Positions 36,095 to 45,897 are shown, counted from the first letter of the stretch. The stretch: DNA of 64,000 nucleotides from Leptolyngbya sp. Cla-17 (GCF_016807185.1 NZ_JAEVYN010000004.1:62001-126000), one strand, 5' to 3'. Made by a program: numbers and translations. Notes: generated from the letters alone by a model not told the origin.

Positions 36095-36589
36095 TTAAGG
36101 TAGCTTTTCCACAAGCAGACTTAGCAGGTTTAGAACTTGATTCATATCGCCTCGAAGGAGTTGAATTTCTTGCTCGATCGCCGCTAGTCGTTGAACCATA
36201 GAATCTTGAGCGTTGGCAGCTTTTGGGGAGGAGTCTATGGAGGCTTCGTTTAGTTTGGCAGCGAGAGCATCCCAACTATTGGCTTTTAGATTGAAGTGGG
36301 CTTTAGCATCCTTGAGCGATTTGAACTGTTGCTTGAGTTGTTCGCCCGTGCGAGGTGCAGACGGTTTTAGTTGGGTTTGCTGGTCAAGATCGTCCTCAAC
36401 CATTTCAACTACTTGGTCGATCAGGCGATCGTGATTGACAGCAATTTGGGCAGCAGCCCCCAGAATTCGGGAGGTGGCTTTAATCTGCACATCGCGTTCT
36501 TGCCGGAGTTGGCTGGTTAGATTGCGAATACGATCGCCCAAAGCCGAGGTGACAACGGTGGGGCGGATAGTATCTGAATCATTGCTCAT
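36095..36589 (-). CDS. Hypothetical helical protein (plasmid-locus associated)
   Basis: This is a 164-aa protein, predicted soluble and mainly helical: SALGDRIRNLTSQLRQERDVQIKATSRILGAAAQIAVNHDRLIDQVVEMVEDDLDQ, then a linker, and a short coiled coil near the C-terminus (QRLAAIEQEIQLLRGDMNQVLNLLSLLVEKL). The family is not recognised. It is 9 bp downstream of the coiled-coil protein gene at 36599-37309 and likely co-transcribed with it. The heptads suggest the two could interact. Confidence 0.65.
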   Translation of the reverse strand: MSNDSDTIRPTVVTSALGDRIRNLTSQLRQERDVQIKATSRILGAAAQIAVNHDRLIDQVVEMVEDDLDQQTQLKPSAPRTGEQLKQQFKSLKDAKAHFNLKANSWDALAAKLNEASIDSSPKAANAQDSMVQRLAAIEQEIQLLRGDMNQVLNLLSLLVEKLP

Positions 36590-36598
36590 GGTGCTGCT

Positions 36599-37309
36599 CT
36601 ACTCCGCAAGAATATCTTTGACTGTTTGCCAGATGCGTTTAAATTTTTGCAGTAATCCTAGTGGATTATTGGTTGGTTCTTCGTCCACTGAATTGATGAG
36701 TGACTGAATGCGATCCATGCGGGTAGCGATCGCGTCTAGGTTGGTCAATGCGCCTTCTTCTCGGTTCATCGAGTCGCGGAGCATCAGGCTCATTTCGCCA
36801 ATTTCTTGCTTTAAGCGTTCATTTTCTCGCTTGCGGCGAGTTTCCCAGCCTTTAATGCCTGCCTTAGAGCGTCGTTCAAATTTGAGGTCGTCTTGAACCT
36901 GAGTATAGAGAGTGAGGTAATGCTGGCGTTCTGCGTCAGCGGTTTCATATTTTGCTGATAGCTCGATCGTTCGGGATTGCTCTTGGTTGTAGAGGGTGAG
37001 GTAAGTCTGTGCTTGAGTGTGGGATTCCTGATACAGGGTAAGGGTAGAGCGATATCGGTGCTGTTCTTCCTGATATAGGGTGAGGGCGGATTGGTGCTTT
37101 TGCTGTGCTTCTAAATAAAGTTGGTGGTTCTGTTGGGCTTCTTGTTCAAGTGTCTGATTGCTCTGGCGGAGTTCATCCCGGTCGCTGCGAGCTTTGAGCA
37201 AAAGACTCCGAAGTTCATGGGGTGGGGTTGGCTCGGATTGCCGGGAGGTGGGATTGTGAATAGAATTGTCATCGGAATTATCGCGTCGATCTGCTCTTCG
37301 CATAGGCAT
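36599..37309 (-). CDS. Coiled-coil protein with LTLY repeats
   Basis: This is a 236-aa protein. After a polar N-terminus it has a long coiled coil with an approximately 15-residue repeat whose core is L(T/Y)LY/LYxE: QLYLEAQQKHQSA, LTLYQEEQHRYRST, LTLYQESHTQAQTY, LTLYNQEQSRT, then LTLYTQVQDD. A second coiled region follows after GIKGWETRRKRENE. No known family. It is the first gene of a pair with 36095-36589, next to the partition and recombinase genes, so a structural role in plasmid maintenance is possible but unsupported beyond location. Confidence 0.7.
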   Translation of the reverse strand: MPMRRADRRDNSDDNSIHNPTSRQSEPTPPHELRSLLLKARSDRDELRQSNQTLEQEAQQNHQLYLEAQQKHQSALTLYQEEQHRYRSTLTLYQESHTQAQTYLTLYNQEQSRTIELSAKYETADAERQHYLTLYTQVQDDLKFERRSKAGIKGWETRRKRENERLKQEIGEMSLMLRDSMNREEGALTNLDAIATRMDRIQSLINSVDEEPTNNPLGLLQKFKRIWQTVKDILAE

Positions 37310-37506
37310 AGTGCAACCTCAAGAAGCCTTTTTTAACCCTTCTGGTTTAGGATGCCCCAATCCGGAGAGTGTTAACAGAGGATGAAGCTACAACTCGTCT
37401 CAAAAGGCACGATGCAGAATCGTTTGAAATAAATGCTTTGCCTGTTGATCGACAGGTTGACGGATCGCTGGCAAAACCAAGCAATTAGAGCAACTTTCAA
37501 AGTTTT

Positions 37507-37902
37507 CTACTGGGGTAGGAAACGCTGACGTTCGGCGATGCGCTCTAAGGTGTTGAGTTGAAGTAGAAAGGCAGTTGTTCGTCCTACTGGAGAAACGCCG
37601 ATGATCTGAAAACTTTGGAGTTGAAAGTGCTCTGTCCAGAGTTGAGTTCGGGGGTTGAAGAGAAAGCTAAAGTGGTTAGTTTCTGGGTCAAAAGAGCCAA
37701 GATCAGTGCCTTTATGACGGTTGCAGCGCCAGCAGGCTAGAGCAAGGTTATCGGCTTCCGTTTTGCCGTTGTGTTTTTCGGGGACGACGTGATCGACTTC
37801 GTGGGGAAAGAAAGATAGTTGGGCAGGTAGCAAGCAATATTCGCAGCGATCGCCTGCCCGTTCTTCTACCAGACGACGAAGTTGGGCTGGGATGTAGGTC
37901 AT
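37507..37902 (-). CDS. HNH endonuclease-domain protein
   Basis: This is a 131-aa protein. The HNH core is complete: ERAGDRCEYCLLPAQLSFFPHEVDHVVPEKHNGKTEADNLALACWRCNRHKGTDLG, with CxxC and CxxC zinc pairs, the DH catalytic pair and the Asn/His positions. The C-terminal extension is short (FQIIGVSPVGRTTAFLLQLNTLERI). It overlaps the upstream small gene by 4 bp (ATGA). Such stand-alone HNH proteins are very common in cyanobacteria; the biological role is unknown. Confidence 0.9.
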   Translation of the reverse strand: MTYIPAQLRRLVEERAGDRCEYCLLPAQLSFFPHEVDHVVPEKHNGKTEADNLALACWRCNRHKGTDLGSFDPETNHFSFLFNPRTQLWTEHFQLQSFQIIGVSPVGRTTAFLLQLNTLERIAERQRFLPQ

Positions 37903-38246
37903 GCGGAGGCGGCAAGATAGGGGAGGGAACCCGACTTAATTAGGATGACTAGATGTTCAATCCGTTCATATTCATTGAGTTCGGCTTGCTCAGCAGGGGT
38001 GAAAATCTCTGCATGACTACGGCTGATTAGGGTTTGCAGGCGCTCTTGCATTTCAGCGGTGGGGCGGAAATTGGCAATTTCTTTTGGGGTGGGATTGCTG
38101 GCAAGAAAGTTGAGGATGTAGTGATAGATGTGGGCAGGTAAGGCTGGCTGTTGCAAACTGAGTTGTAGCAGTTCTGGCAATCTGTCGCCCAACTGTTGCA
38201 ATTGTTCCGAGAGTTCATCAGGTACGGTGATTGTGATTTGTGCCAT
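37899..38246 (-). CDS. Small hypothetical protein upstream of HNH gene
   Basis: This is a 115-aa protein starting MAQITITVPDELSEQLQQLGDRLPELLQLSL, a short beta strand plus helix that resembles the DNA-binding start of antitoxin-like proteins. It ends in a helical region (EIFTPAEQAELNEYERIEHLVILIKSG). It overlaps the HNH gene by 4 bp, so the pair is translationally coupled, a layout also seen in toxin-antitoxin pairs. In cyanobacteria this pair (small helical protein plus HNH) recurs. Function unproven. Confidence 0.7.
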   Translation of the reverse strand: MAQITITVPDELSEQLQQLGDRLPELLQLSLQQPALPAHIYHYILNFLASNPTPKEIANFRPTAEMQERLQTLISRSHAEIFTPAEQAELNEYERIEHLVILIKSGSLPYLAASA

Positions 38247-38359
38247 TGCCCAGTCTCTATAATCTCGACCGCTTCAACTCTAACATTTTGGTTTTCTACA
38301 GCTCGCCCCGAAAGGCGCGATGCAGGACAGTTTGAAAGAGACTGTCGTCATTTCCTGCT

Positions 38360-39433
38360 TTATTCCGTGACCTCTTCGGTTCCCTCTATATCCCTACTCT
38401 TAACCGTCGCCACAACCGTATTTAACTCCATCTCCAACTGCTCAATCGTCGGTAGGCTCTCCTGCAATGGCTTAGGTAATGCACCCGCAAGTTGATGCGT
38501 TGACACTCCAATCGGCTTGTTCACGTCCCGCAGCGCATACTCCGCCACGGCTTTGTTCTTCGACTTGCATAAAATAATTCCGATCGTCGGTTGATCGTCA
38601 GAGTGACGCAGCAAGTCATCCACTGCCGACACGTAAAAATTCATCTTGCCAGAAAACTCTGGTTTAAACTCGGTCATCTTCAGGTCGATCACCACATAGC
38701 AACGCAGACGAAGATGGTAGAACAACAGATCAATGTAAAAATCCTCTCCACCCACAATCAAGCGATACTGGCTACCCACAAAGGCAAACCCTACCCCCAG
38801 TTCCAGCAAAAATTCTCGGATGTGGCTCACCAAGGCGCTTTCTAAATCTCGCTCTTGTGCCTCCGCCCCTAAACTAAGGAAATCAAAATGATAGGGGTCT
38901 TTGATCAGTTGTTGAGCCAGATCCGATTGAGGGGCGGGGAGAGCACGCTCGAAGTTGGTGGTTGCTCCTCCCTGGCGCTGGTAAAGCTGGCTTTCGATCT
39001 GATACACCAAAATGTTTCGGCTCCAGCCATGTTCCACTGACTTCTGGGCATACCATAGCCGCTCGTTGACTGGCTTTAGCTTCTCCAACAGGGCAACGTT
39101 GTGATACCAAGTAATTTGTGCAAGCACCCCTTGCACAATTGCATCCTCTGGGTAGGCTTCGGCGAACGATCTCATGTACTTGAGGTTGCGCGGCGAAAAA
39201 CCCTTCATCTCCGGGAATTCCTTTTGCAAGTCTTTCGCCAACCGATCAATCACCTTTGCTCCCCAGCCCTGCTGCTGCTGCCGGGTCAAAATTTCCCGTC
39301 CGATTTGCCAGTAGAGTAATACCAACTCCCGATTGACCGCCAACGCTGCTCGTACTTGCGCCGTGCGAATTCGCTCCTTTAAATCCCGTAGAAGGGCGTT
39401 GTAGTCCCCAGTAGTAGATAGATCTTTCGTCAT
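38360..39433 (-). CDS. PDDEXK nuclease domain protein, YhcG/DUF1016 family
   Basis: This is a 357-aa protein. The N-terminal DUF1016 region reads ALAVNRELVLLYWQIGREILTRQQQQGWGAKVIDRLAKDLQKEFPEMKGFSPRNLKYMR. The C-terminal PD-(D/E)XK fold has GGEDFYIDLLFYHLRLRCYVVIDLKMTEFKPE, with the Asp and the D-L-K catalytic pair. Length and layout are normal. The family is an orphan nuclease sometimes near restriction systems; no methyltransferase is present here. Its substrate is unknown. Confidence 0.9.
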   Translation of the reverse strand: MTKDLSTTGDYNALLRDLKERIRTAQVRAALAVNRELVLLYWQIGREILTRQQQQGWGAKVIDRLAKDLQKEFPEMKGFSPRNLKYMRSFAEAYPEDAIVQGVLAQITWYHNVALLEKLKPVNERLWYAQKSVEHGWSRNILVYQIESQLYQRQGGATTNFERALPAPQSDLAQQLIKDPYHFDFLSLGAEAQERDLESALVSHIREFLLELGVGFAFVGSQYRLIVGGEDFYIDLLFYHLRLRCYVVIDLKMTEFKPEFSGKMNFYVSAVDDLLRHSDDQPTIGIILCKSKNKAVAEYALRDVNKPIGVSTHQLAGALPKPLQESLPTIEQLEMELNTVVATVKSRDIEGTEEVTE

Positions 39434-39896
39434 TGTTCAAGCTGCTCAAGACTCTGCTCATCATACGTGGAGAAGCAACTTTAATTTAATGGGCGACTGG
39501 AAACCAGATTTACTTAACTGCGGAGGATTACGCTAATCCTCTAACACTCTGCCTCTACGTCGCGCTGCTACTTACCCCCGTGTATCAAAACTCGTCGCAC
39601 TTACTCCGTTTTGATGCATAGATAGATTGACGACTTGTTTTACAAAGTTTAGAGGGTGAAACGCCAGATCGCCGTTGCAAAGTGCAACTCTCTCTTTTGG
39701 GGTCGTTTTATTTACACTTCTAATCTGCACACTCTTCATCTAGGGGTAAGGATAGCGGTGCGATGTAGAAAGCTAATTGTCGTCTAATAGACTCTAGATG
39801 ACCCTGACTTTGACGCTAAGATTCAGGCAGCCGTTTTGCGACAAATGCAAGCCGTAGATAATAACGGTGAAGCGGCGATCTAATCTCTCACCTGAA
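39434..39896. other. Intergenic region with a small palindrome
   Basis: No gene is seen in 463 bp. There is a short palindrome, GAGGATTA-CGC-TAATCCTC (39523-39541), and a looser pair ATCAAAAC/GTTTTGAT about 60 bp further on. The palindrome is not followed by a T-run on either strand, so neither a terminator nor an operator role is established. Confidence 0.4.
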
Positions 39897-42050
39897 TTAG
39901 GGATTAAGAAAGTCTAGATGTTCCCCCGGAAGTTGGCTTAAGGCTTTCGGGGTTCCCGTTTGCTTCAGTTCCCCCTGATCCAACAGCACAATCCAATCAG
40001 CTCGTTGAATCACTCTGGGGCGATGGCTGATCATAATGGTGGTTTTGCCCTGACGGTTCACTAGCAGTTGATCCAGCACTTCGGCTTCGGTCACTGGGTC
40101 GAGGGCACCCGTCGATTCATCTAGAATCAGCACCGGGGGATCGATGAGAATGGCACGGGCGATCGCTAACCGTTGCCGTTGTCCGCCGGATAGATTCGCG
40201 CCGAATTCGCCTAGCACTGTGTGGTACTTATCCGGCAGGTCGCTGATGAACTGATCGGCACCGGCAACCTGGCAGGCGTAGACAATCTGTTCTAGCGTTG
40301 CGTTGGGATAGCTGAAGCGGAAGTTGTTGATAATCGATCGACTCCAGAAATGCGCTTCCTGGGGCACGAGAGACACCTGCTGTCGCAGACACTCCAGCGC
40401 CAGATCCGATTGGTTGTACTGCCCAAAGCGAATATTACCGGATTGCAATGGGTATAAGCCTGCAATCAGTTTTGCCAGCGTGCTTTTGCCGCAACCCGAT
40501 TTACCAATCAACGCCGTGACTTTGCCACCGGGAATGGTAATCGAAAAGTCCTTCAGCAGGGCAACCCGTCCGATGTGGTGAAAGTTCAGATTCGTGCAGG
40601 TGATAGGGGCATCGGATGGAATTTCTACCCAATCTTTGGGCGCGTTTGCCTGAACTTCAGGAGTGGCATCAATAATGTCGCTAATCCGCTGAGTGGCGGT
40701 TTTAGCACGAGCAAACTCATCGACAAAACTGATCACCGTGCTGATTAAGGTCGTAAAGTTGCGGTTCATGGCGTTGAATGCCAGCAGTTGCCCGATCGAC
40801 AGTTCTTGCCGAATCACCAAAAAACTGCCAAAACACAGAACCGCTAGCATCCCCAAACCAGAGACCAGAGTAGAAAAGACATGATTCACAATGCTGATTT
40901 GCAACAGGCTGAAGGTAACATTGGCGAGCTTGCCAAACCGACTTTGTACTTCTTCCCAGGCTTGCGGTGTGGCATTCGTCGTTTTCAGCGTCAGAGCACC
41001 TTTGAAGGTTTCCACCAGCAACCCTTGATTCTCCGTATCTGTCACCAGCACATCGCGGGTCTTTTGTTGCAATGCGGGTAGAAATATTAGCGTCGAGAGA
41101 GTCATCAGCATGGCTACTGCGATCGCCGCTACTGTCAGCTTCCAGCTATAAATCAGCATCAATCCCAGGGACACCAGCGCAATGAAGGACTCACTGGGTA
41201 AAGTGATCACGACCTGGGAAACCAGCAAATTGATCTCTCGAATATCGCGCAGACGACTGACAATTTCGCCACTTCGGTGCGATTCGTAATAGCTGAGGGG
41301 CAGTTGCAGAATTTGACGACCAAAATCCAGTGCCAATCCGAGTTCCAGTCGTTGGGCGAAGTGGGCAACCAGGTGTCCCTGAATCAGGCGCATCAAACTA
41401 CTGAACAGAGTCATGGCTGTTACGGCGATCGCGATCGTCACCAATAAGTCCAAATCTCCCCGCACCAGCACATCATCGGTTAGCACCTGGATTAGCAGAG
41501 GAAATGCCAGGGACAACAGCCCAATCACCAGATTTAGCGGTAACACCTGGGCAATTAGAGCGCGGTAATGCCAGACCCGACGGAAGAAGCGACCAAATCC
41601 AGCAATTTGATCATTCGGTTGTTCGTAAAAGCGGCTTTCATCCACCACCAAGAGCAGCATCACACCATTACTCCAGGACTCCATCAACGCTTCACGGGTA
41701 AGATAGCGGATGCCCACTCCCGGATCAGCAATCACATACCGATTACGCTTGCGACCATACAAAACCACCCAGTGATAGCCCTTCCAGTGAATAACGGCAG
41801 GCAAGGGGGCTTCATCCAATTGATCGATAAACTCGGAGGTTGCTTTGACTGCACGAGCATTAAAGCCTAGGGTTTCTGCACCCCGACGCAATCCCAGAAG
41901 CGTTGTCCCAAGTTGCCCCGTCCCGATCGCCTCCCGAATGCGGGGAATAGCAAAGGTTCGCCCATAGGATTTAGCAACAGTGGCAAGACAGGCAGCGCCA
42001 CAATCTTCTTCACTGTGCTGGAGAACAATTGGATAGCCTGGATAGTTCAT
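39897..42050 (-). CDS. C39-peptidase ABC exporter of double-glycine peptides (PCAT)
   Basis: This is a 717-aa protein from ATG 42050 (a TTG at 42074 is possible). Domain order: C39 peptidase (residues 1-125; VLQHSEEDCGAACLATVAKSYG with catalytic Cys17, and IHWKGYHWVVLYG with the His), six-helix ABC membrane domain (about 160-430) and ATPase (GKSGCGKSTL, LSGGQRQRLAIARA, VLILDESTGALD). It cleaves leaders after Gly-Gly and exports the core through the inner membrane. The natural substrates are the six GG-leader peptides at 45956-47640, with the HlyD protein at 47731 as periplasmic adaptor. A TolC-like porin is not in the window. Confidence 0.95.
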   Translation of the reverse strand: MNYPGYPIVLQHSEEDCGAACLATVAKSYGRTFAIPRIREAIGTGQLGTTLLGLRRGAETLGFNARAVKATSEFIDQLDEAPLPAVIHWKGYHWVVLYGRKRNRYVIADPGVGIRYLTREALMESWSNGVMLLLVVDESRFYEQPNDQIAGFGRFFRRVWHYRALIAQVLPLNLVIGLLSLAFPLLIQVLTDDVLVRGDLDLLVTIAIAVTAMTLFSSLMRLIQGHLVAHFAQRLELGLALDFGRQILQLPLSYYESHRSGEIVSRLRDIREINLLVSQVVITLPSESFIALVSLGLMLIYSWKLTVAAIAVAMLMTLSTLIFLPALQQKTRDVLVTDTENQGLLVETFKGALTLKTTNATPQAWEEVQSRFGKLANVTFSLLQISIVNHVFSTLVSGLGMLAVLCFGSFLVIRQELSIGQLLAFNAMNRNFTTLISTVISFVDEFARAKTATQRISDIIDATPEVQANAPKDWVEIPSDAPITCTNLNFHHIGRVALLKDFSITIPGGKVTALIGKSGCGKSTLAKLIAGLYPLQSGNIRFGQYNQSDLALECLRQQVSLVPQEAHFWSRSIINNFRFSYPNATLEQIVYACQVAGADQFISDLPDKYHTVLGEFGANLSGGQRQRLAIARAILIDPPVLILDESTGALDPVTEAEVLDQLLVNRQGKTTIMISHRPRVIQRADWIVLLDQGELKQTGTPKALSQLPGEHLDFLNP

Positions 42051-42092
42051 CAAAGTTTGGCAGCGATTGAGCAATGTACATAGGATTATTAT

Positions 42093-45000
42093 CTATTGCA
42101 CGGTTGCCCCTAAGCTGATCAACATGGATTGTTGCGCGTCGGTTACACCCTTAACTCCACCAATATTCATCTCAGCATATAACTCTGGCAACTTGAGAAC
42201 CTGAATGCATTGCTGAGCTTCGAGATTCCACAATTGCAACGTGCCATTATCTCCCCCGCTCACCAGGGTTTGACCGTCTGGACTAAACGCCACAGAATGC
42301 ACTAATGAATTAGCCTGAAAAATGGCTCGGCAGTCCCAGGACGGAACATCCCAGATACGAATTGTTTTGTCAAAACTCCCGGTGGCGAAGGTCTGACCAT
42401 CCGGAGAAAAGGCAATTCCCATCACAACATTATGATGAGCGCTGAGGGTGCGATCACACTGTCCAGTCTCCAGTGACCATAGTTTCACCATAGCATCCGA
42501 GCTTGCCGTGGCAATGAACGGGAGAGAGGGATGAAAGACAATCGTCGTCAATGCATTCGTATGACCCATCAAGATGTGTAAACACTGCCCAGAGTCAACA
42601 TCCCAGATTCTCACCATCTGATCAAAGCTGCCGCTAGCGAGAAGTTTACCGGTTGGAGAAAACGCAACAGACCAAATCACGGCTTTGTGTCCTTCCAGAA
42701 TTTTCTCAACCTGTTGATGCTTTAGATTAAAAATTTGCACATTTTTGTCGTCGCCGCCACTCGCGATCAACGAGCCATCCGGGTGAAAGCAAACTGAATT
42801 CACCTTGCCAATATGGGCTGGGATGGTGATTGAACAGGTTCCATTTTGAACATCCCAGAGTTTCAGGTTTGAGTTAGCGTGCATATTTCCACTCATCAAC
42901 TGTTGCCCATCAGGACTGAAGGCGATCGCATGAACTTCACTGGGATGCTTCATGGTTTGGATGCACTGTTTGTCAGCAACCTGCCAAATTCTAATGATGC
43001 CATCCAGGCTGCTACTGGCGATGGTTTGACCGTTTGGAGAAAACGCAGCGAACCAAATAATATTCTTATATCCCGACCAGGTTCTGGCACAGGCTTTATT
43101 CGCCAGATCCCAGTGCTTGATCAACCGATCCATGCCACCACTAGCTAGCGTTTTGCTATCGGCAGAAAACGCAACGGACATCACCATACTGCTGTGACCT
43201 CGGAAACAGGCAGTGCATCGTCTATCCTCAATGTTCCAAAGTCTGACTGTTTGATCCATACTGCCACTGGCAATAGTTTGACCATCCGGGGAAAAGGCAA
43301 CGGACCAAATTTGCAGGGTATGTCCTTCAAAGTCTTGCAGACAAAGTCCAGACTGGAGATCCCAGAGTTTGACAAGATAGTCATTGCCGCCACTGACAAT
43401 ATAGTGACCATCGGGTGAGATATCCACCGTCCAAACAGTGTGGGAATGCCCTTCAAACGTTCTGATGCACTCCCCTTGCACCAGATCCCACAACCTGACC
43501 TGGTGATCTTCACTGCCACTGACCAAATAACGTTGATCTCTTGTAAGCGCGATCGAGCGAACTGATGACTGATTAGCACTTAAAGTCTGCAAGCATTTCC
43601 CTGTCTTGCAATCCCACCGTTTGATCGTGCCATCTTCACAACTGCTGGCGAACCAACTGCTGTCCTTGGAGAAGACGACAGACCAGACGATCTTAGTATG
43701 GACATTTAAGGTGTATAAACATTGCCCTGTTCTCACCTCCCAGAGCTTAATCGTGCCATCAATGCTGCCACTCACTAGTAATCGACTATCGGGCGAAATG
43801 GCGAGAGTAAAGATAAAGTTCTCATGAGCCTTCAGTGTGACTTGGTTTTGTTTGGGGTGATAAAACCACAGATGAATCAACCCGGCAGAATCTCCAGCCG
43901 CCCAATACTCGCCATCCGGGCTGAAGGCGATCGCAGGAATCCAGCCAAAGGTTTGGGAAAACCGTGATTTTGATAAATCCGACTGAGAAAAATCGACATT
44001 GTATAAGGTGAGTCCCTGTAAATCTGCCTGCCAGACTGTGAGTTGAGAAAAGTTGTAGCCTGATAAATCGCCATCCAACTGGCGCAGCAGGTTAATCATA
44101 TTCCCGGCGGCGTAACCCCTAGCATGGGCGCGATCGGCTCGCATTGCCTGAAGCATTTGCTGGAAGTGCTGTTCTATTCCTGCGACATTGCCGAAACAGA
44201 TGATGAGATGGTCAAGGACGGGCTGCAAAATCAACCGAATTTGGGTGTCTTTCACATACTCCTTCGCTTGCACTTGAATCAAGGCGTATTGCTGGAACAA
44301 GCATCGATTGGGAATGGTCTCTCCGACTTGCCAGCGACAAAGTTGCTCACTCATTTGTTCAATCAAGCAGTTGGTGACGTATTCCATCACGACGGGCTGC
44401 TGGGTAAAGCAGTTTTCCACCTTCTCAATCAGCGATCGACTTTGGAGCGAGGCGAGTACCTGGAGCAGTTGATGGGGAGGAATGGGATGGACTAAATCTT
44501 CAGGCAATTCCATTAAGGCGACTGGTTCACGCTTGATGGCGAGCCACATCATCACCTCCTGTTCCTGAGAGCTAAGCCGCTGAAATTGCTGATCCAGGAG
44601 TTCGCGAATGTCATCAAAAATGAAAGAAGATCGTCCTAAAATCGCTAAAAACTCATATAAATCTCCGTTACAGATCGCGCGGATGAACGAGGCGGCAATC
44701 TTGAGCGCTAGTGGATTGCCTGCGTAGCGCTCAGTGATGAGTTGCCATGCCACTAAATCGCCTGTAAATTGACCAGTACTGCTGATTAGATCTCGCCCTT
44801 CGATATAAGACAACCCTTTAATAATGAGTGATCGTACAGGCAAATTCATCCCTACTTTGGGAACCAGATCGCGCGGTCGTTCTCGACTGGTGACGATCAG
44901 ACAACTCAGATGGGACGTTTCACCGACTCGCTGGAATAATTGACTGTAACCTTCGTAGCCCGGTCGATAGTGGCTATAGCGATCGCCCGTTTGCAAGATT

Positions 45001-45689
45001 GCTTCAGCATTATCTAAAATCAGCAAACAGCGGTGACTCTGTAGAGAGTGCAGGAGCTGTGAAATCGCCGCCTCAACAGTATAGGGAACCTCCACATCCT
45101 GTTGTTGAGATAGGAACTTGATTAAATCTATGACTAGATCCAGGGTGGGAGGTGCATTGCGTAGGCTACGCCAGATGACAAACTCAAAGTCTGATTGGAC
45201 ATTTTGACCGACTTTGATTGAGAGTGCGGTTTTGCCAATCCCCCCCATCCCCAGTAGCAAAATAAATCGACAGCGGTCTGAAATAATCCACTGGCTTAAT
45301 GTTTCTTGTTCTTCCGATCGTCCAAAAAAAGTGGACACATCAATTGCTTCACCCCAATCGATGTTGCAACGCGGGTAATCATCACGGGGAGCGGGTTGAG
45401 CAACGGGTGTAGACGGAAGAAGTGTTTGCTGCCGTTGCCGTGCCAGGGCTGCCTTAAAGTTCGTTTTGCTGACTGGTTCTCCTAAGGCGATGGATAAATC
45501 TCGCCAGAGCTTAGGACCTACATCCTTACGCAAATAGTTAGCAGAGTAGCCCGTTTTTTCAGCGATCGCTTCATAGGTCTGTTGCTCCCAGGCTCCCCGC
45601 AAAATCAGGGTTTCGACATCGGTCAAGGGTCGTAGTGAATGCTGGACAAGCAAATCACTGCCAAGTTTCAGTGTTTGTTCAATTTCCAT
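42093..45689 (-). CDS. NB-ARC/WD40 STAND regulator-like protein
   Basis: This is a 1198-aa protein. The N-terminal helix-turn-helix-like region (LTDVETLILRGAWEQQTYEAIAEKTGYSANYLRKDVGPKLW) matches vMAP-type modules. NB-ARC follows at about 130-420 (LLLGMGGIGKTALSIKV, CLLILDNAEAIL). A short pentapeptide-like bridge is at about 555-580 (ADLQGLTLYNVDFSQSDLSKSRF). Then come about 14 WD40 repeats (SVAFSPDGQTIASGSMDQTVRLWN style) from about 590 to the end. STAND ATPases oligomerise when a sensor domain, here WD40, is occupied. It lies 42 bp upstream of the exporter and divergent from the peptide genes, so it probably controls them; defence-type STAND function cannot be excluded. Confidence 0.88.
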   Translation of the reverse strand: MEIEQTLKLGSDLLVQHSLRPLTDVETLILRGAWEQQTYEAIAEKTGYSANYLRKDVGPKLWRDLSIALGEPVSKTNFKAALARQRQQTLLPSTPVAQPAPRDDYPRCNIDWGEAIDVSTFFGRSEEQETLSQWIISDRCRFILLLGMGGIGKTALSIKVGQNVQSDFEFVIWRSLRNAPPTLDLVIDLIKFLSQQQDVEVPYTVEAAISQLLHSLQSHRCLLILDNAEAILQTGDRYSHYRPGYEGYSQLFQRVGETSHLSCLIVTSRERPRDLVPKVGMNLPVRSLIIKGLSYIEGRDLISSTGQFTGDLVAWQLITERYAGNPLALKIAASFIRAICNGDLYEFLAILGRSSFIFDDIRELLDQQFQRLSSQEQEVMMWLAIKREPVALMELPEDLVHPIPPHQLLQVLASLQSRSLIEKVENCFTQQPVVMEYVTNCLIEQMSEQLCRWQVGETIPNRCLFQQYALIQVQAKEYVKDTQIRLILQPVLDHLIICFGNVAGIEQHFQQMLQAMRADRAHARGYAAGNMINLLRQLDGDLSGYNFSQLTVWQADLQGLTLYNVDFSQSDLSKSRFSQTFGWIPAIAFSPDGEYWAAGDSAGLIHLWFYHPKQNQVTLKAHENFIFTLAISPDSRLLVSGSIDGTIKLWEVRTGQCLYTLNVHTKIVWSVVFSKDSSWFASSCEDGTIKRWDCKTGKCLQTLSANQSSVRSIALTRDQRYLVSGSEDHQVRLWDLVQGECIRTFEGHSHTVWTVDISPDGHYIVSGGNDYLVKLWDLQSGLCLQDFEGHTLQIWSVAFSPDGQTIASGSMDQTVRLWNIEDRRCTACFRGHSSMVMSVAFSADSKTLASGGMDRLIKHWDLANKACARTWSGYKNIIWFAAFSPNGQTIASSSLDGIIRIWQVADKQCIQTMKHPSEVHAIAFSPDGQQLMSGNMHANSNLKLWDVQNGTCSITIPAHIGKVNSVCFHPDGSLIASGGDDKNVQIFNLKHQQVEKILEGHKAVIWSVAFSPTGKLLASGSFDQMVRIWDVDSGQCLHILMGHTNALTTIVFHPSLPFIATASSDAMVKLWSLETGQCDRTLSAHHNVVMGIAFSPDGQTFATGSFDKTIRIWDVPSWDCRAIFQANSLVHSVAFSPDGQTLVSGGDNGTLQLWNLEAQQCIQVLKLPELYAEMNIGGVKGVTDAQQSMLISLGATVQ

Positions 45690-45712
45690 GGGCGAACGTC
45701 ACTCCGCTCTTA

Positions 45713-45738
45713 CCTGACATTTCCAGACATTTTCCACC
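45713..45738 (+). promoter_or_regulatory. Regulon motif, site D (before NB-ARC gene)
   Basis: CCTGACATTTCCAGACATTTTCCACC: two GACATT half-sites 10 bp apart. The same pair is at 50055 and, on the other strand, near 63645. It lies 23 bp upstream of the start of the minus-strand NB-ARC/WD40 gene. The AACGACAATCA half of the motif is missing here. Confidence 0.5.
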
Positions 45739-45866
45739 TATGTCCGTATTTTTGCAAATTCCAGGGCATATTGGGTGTTTTTGCCAGGATCTCGTGGGCT
45801 TTGTTAGAGAACTTCATCGCCAGTTTGACGAAGATTCAGAGATCTCACGGAAGCTATTTTTGAAAT

Positions 45867-45897
45867 CCTGACATTTTCGGTAACGACAATCACAAAA
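45867..45897 (+). promoter_or_regulatory. Regulon motif, site B (before peptide genes)
   Basis: CCTGACATTTTCGGTAACG followed by ACAATCACAAAA, ending 58 bp before the first peptide gene. It shares (T)GACATTTT, GGTAACGACAATCA and A-rich tail with site A (50053-50091) and, with one change, with site C (63622-63665). The upstream GACATT half-site is degenerate. Confidence 0.65.

Noticed and set aside
37507..39433. Restriction-modification or defence island
   Set aside because: HNH and PDDEXK genes are present but no methyltransferase, specificity subunit or helicase; both families are common stand-alone genes.
42200..43900. Repeats of about 126 bp
   Set aside because: WD40 repeats in a continuous frame; not a mobile or CRISPR array.
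42093..45689. Anti-phage STAND (Avs-like) defence system
   Set aside because: Domain type alone would allow it, but it sits beside a peptide exporter and has no effector domain (nuclease, protease, TIR) at its N-terminus; a regulator is the simpler reading. Not fully excluded.
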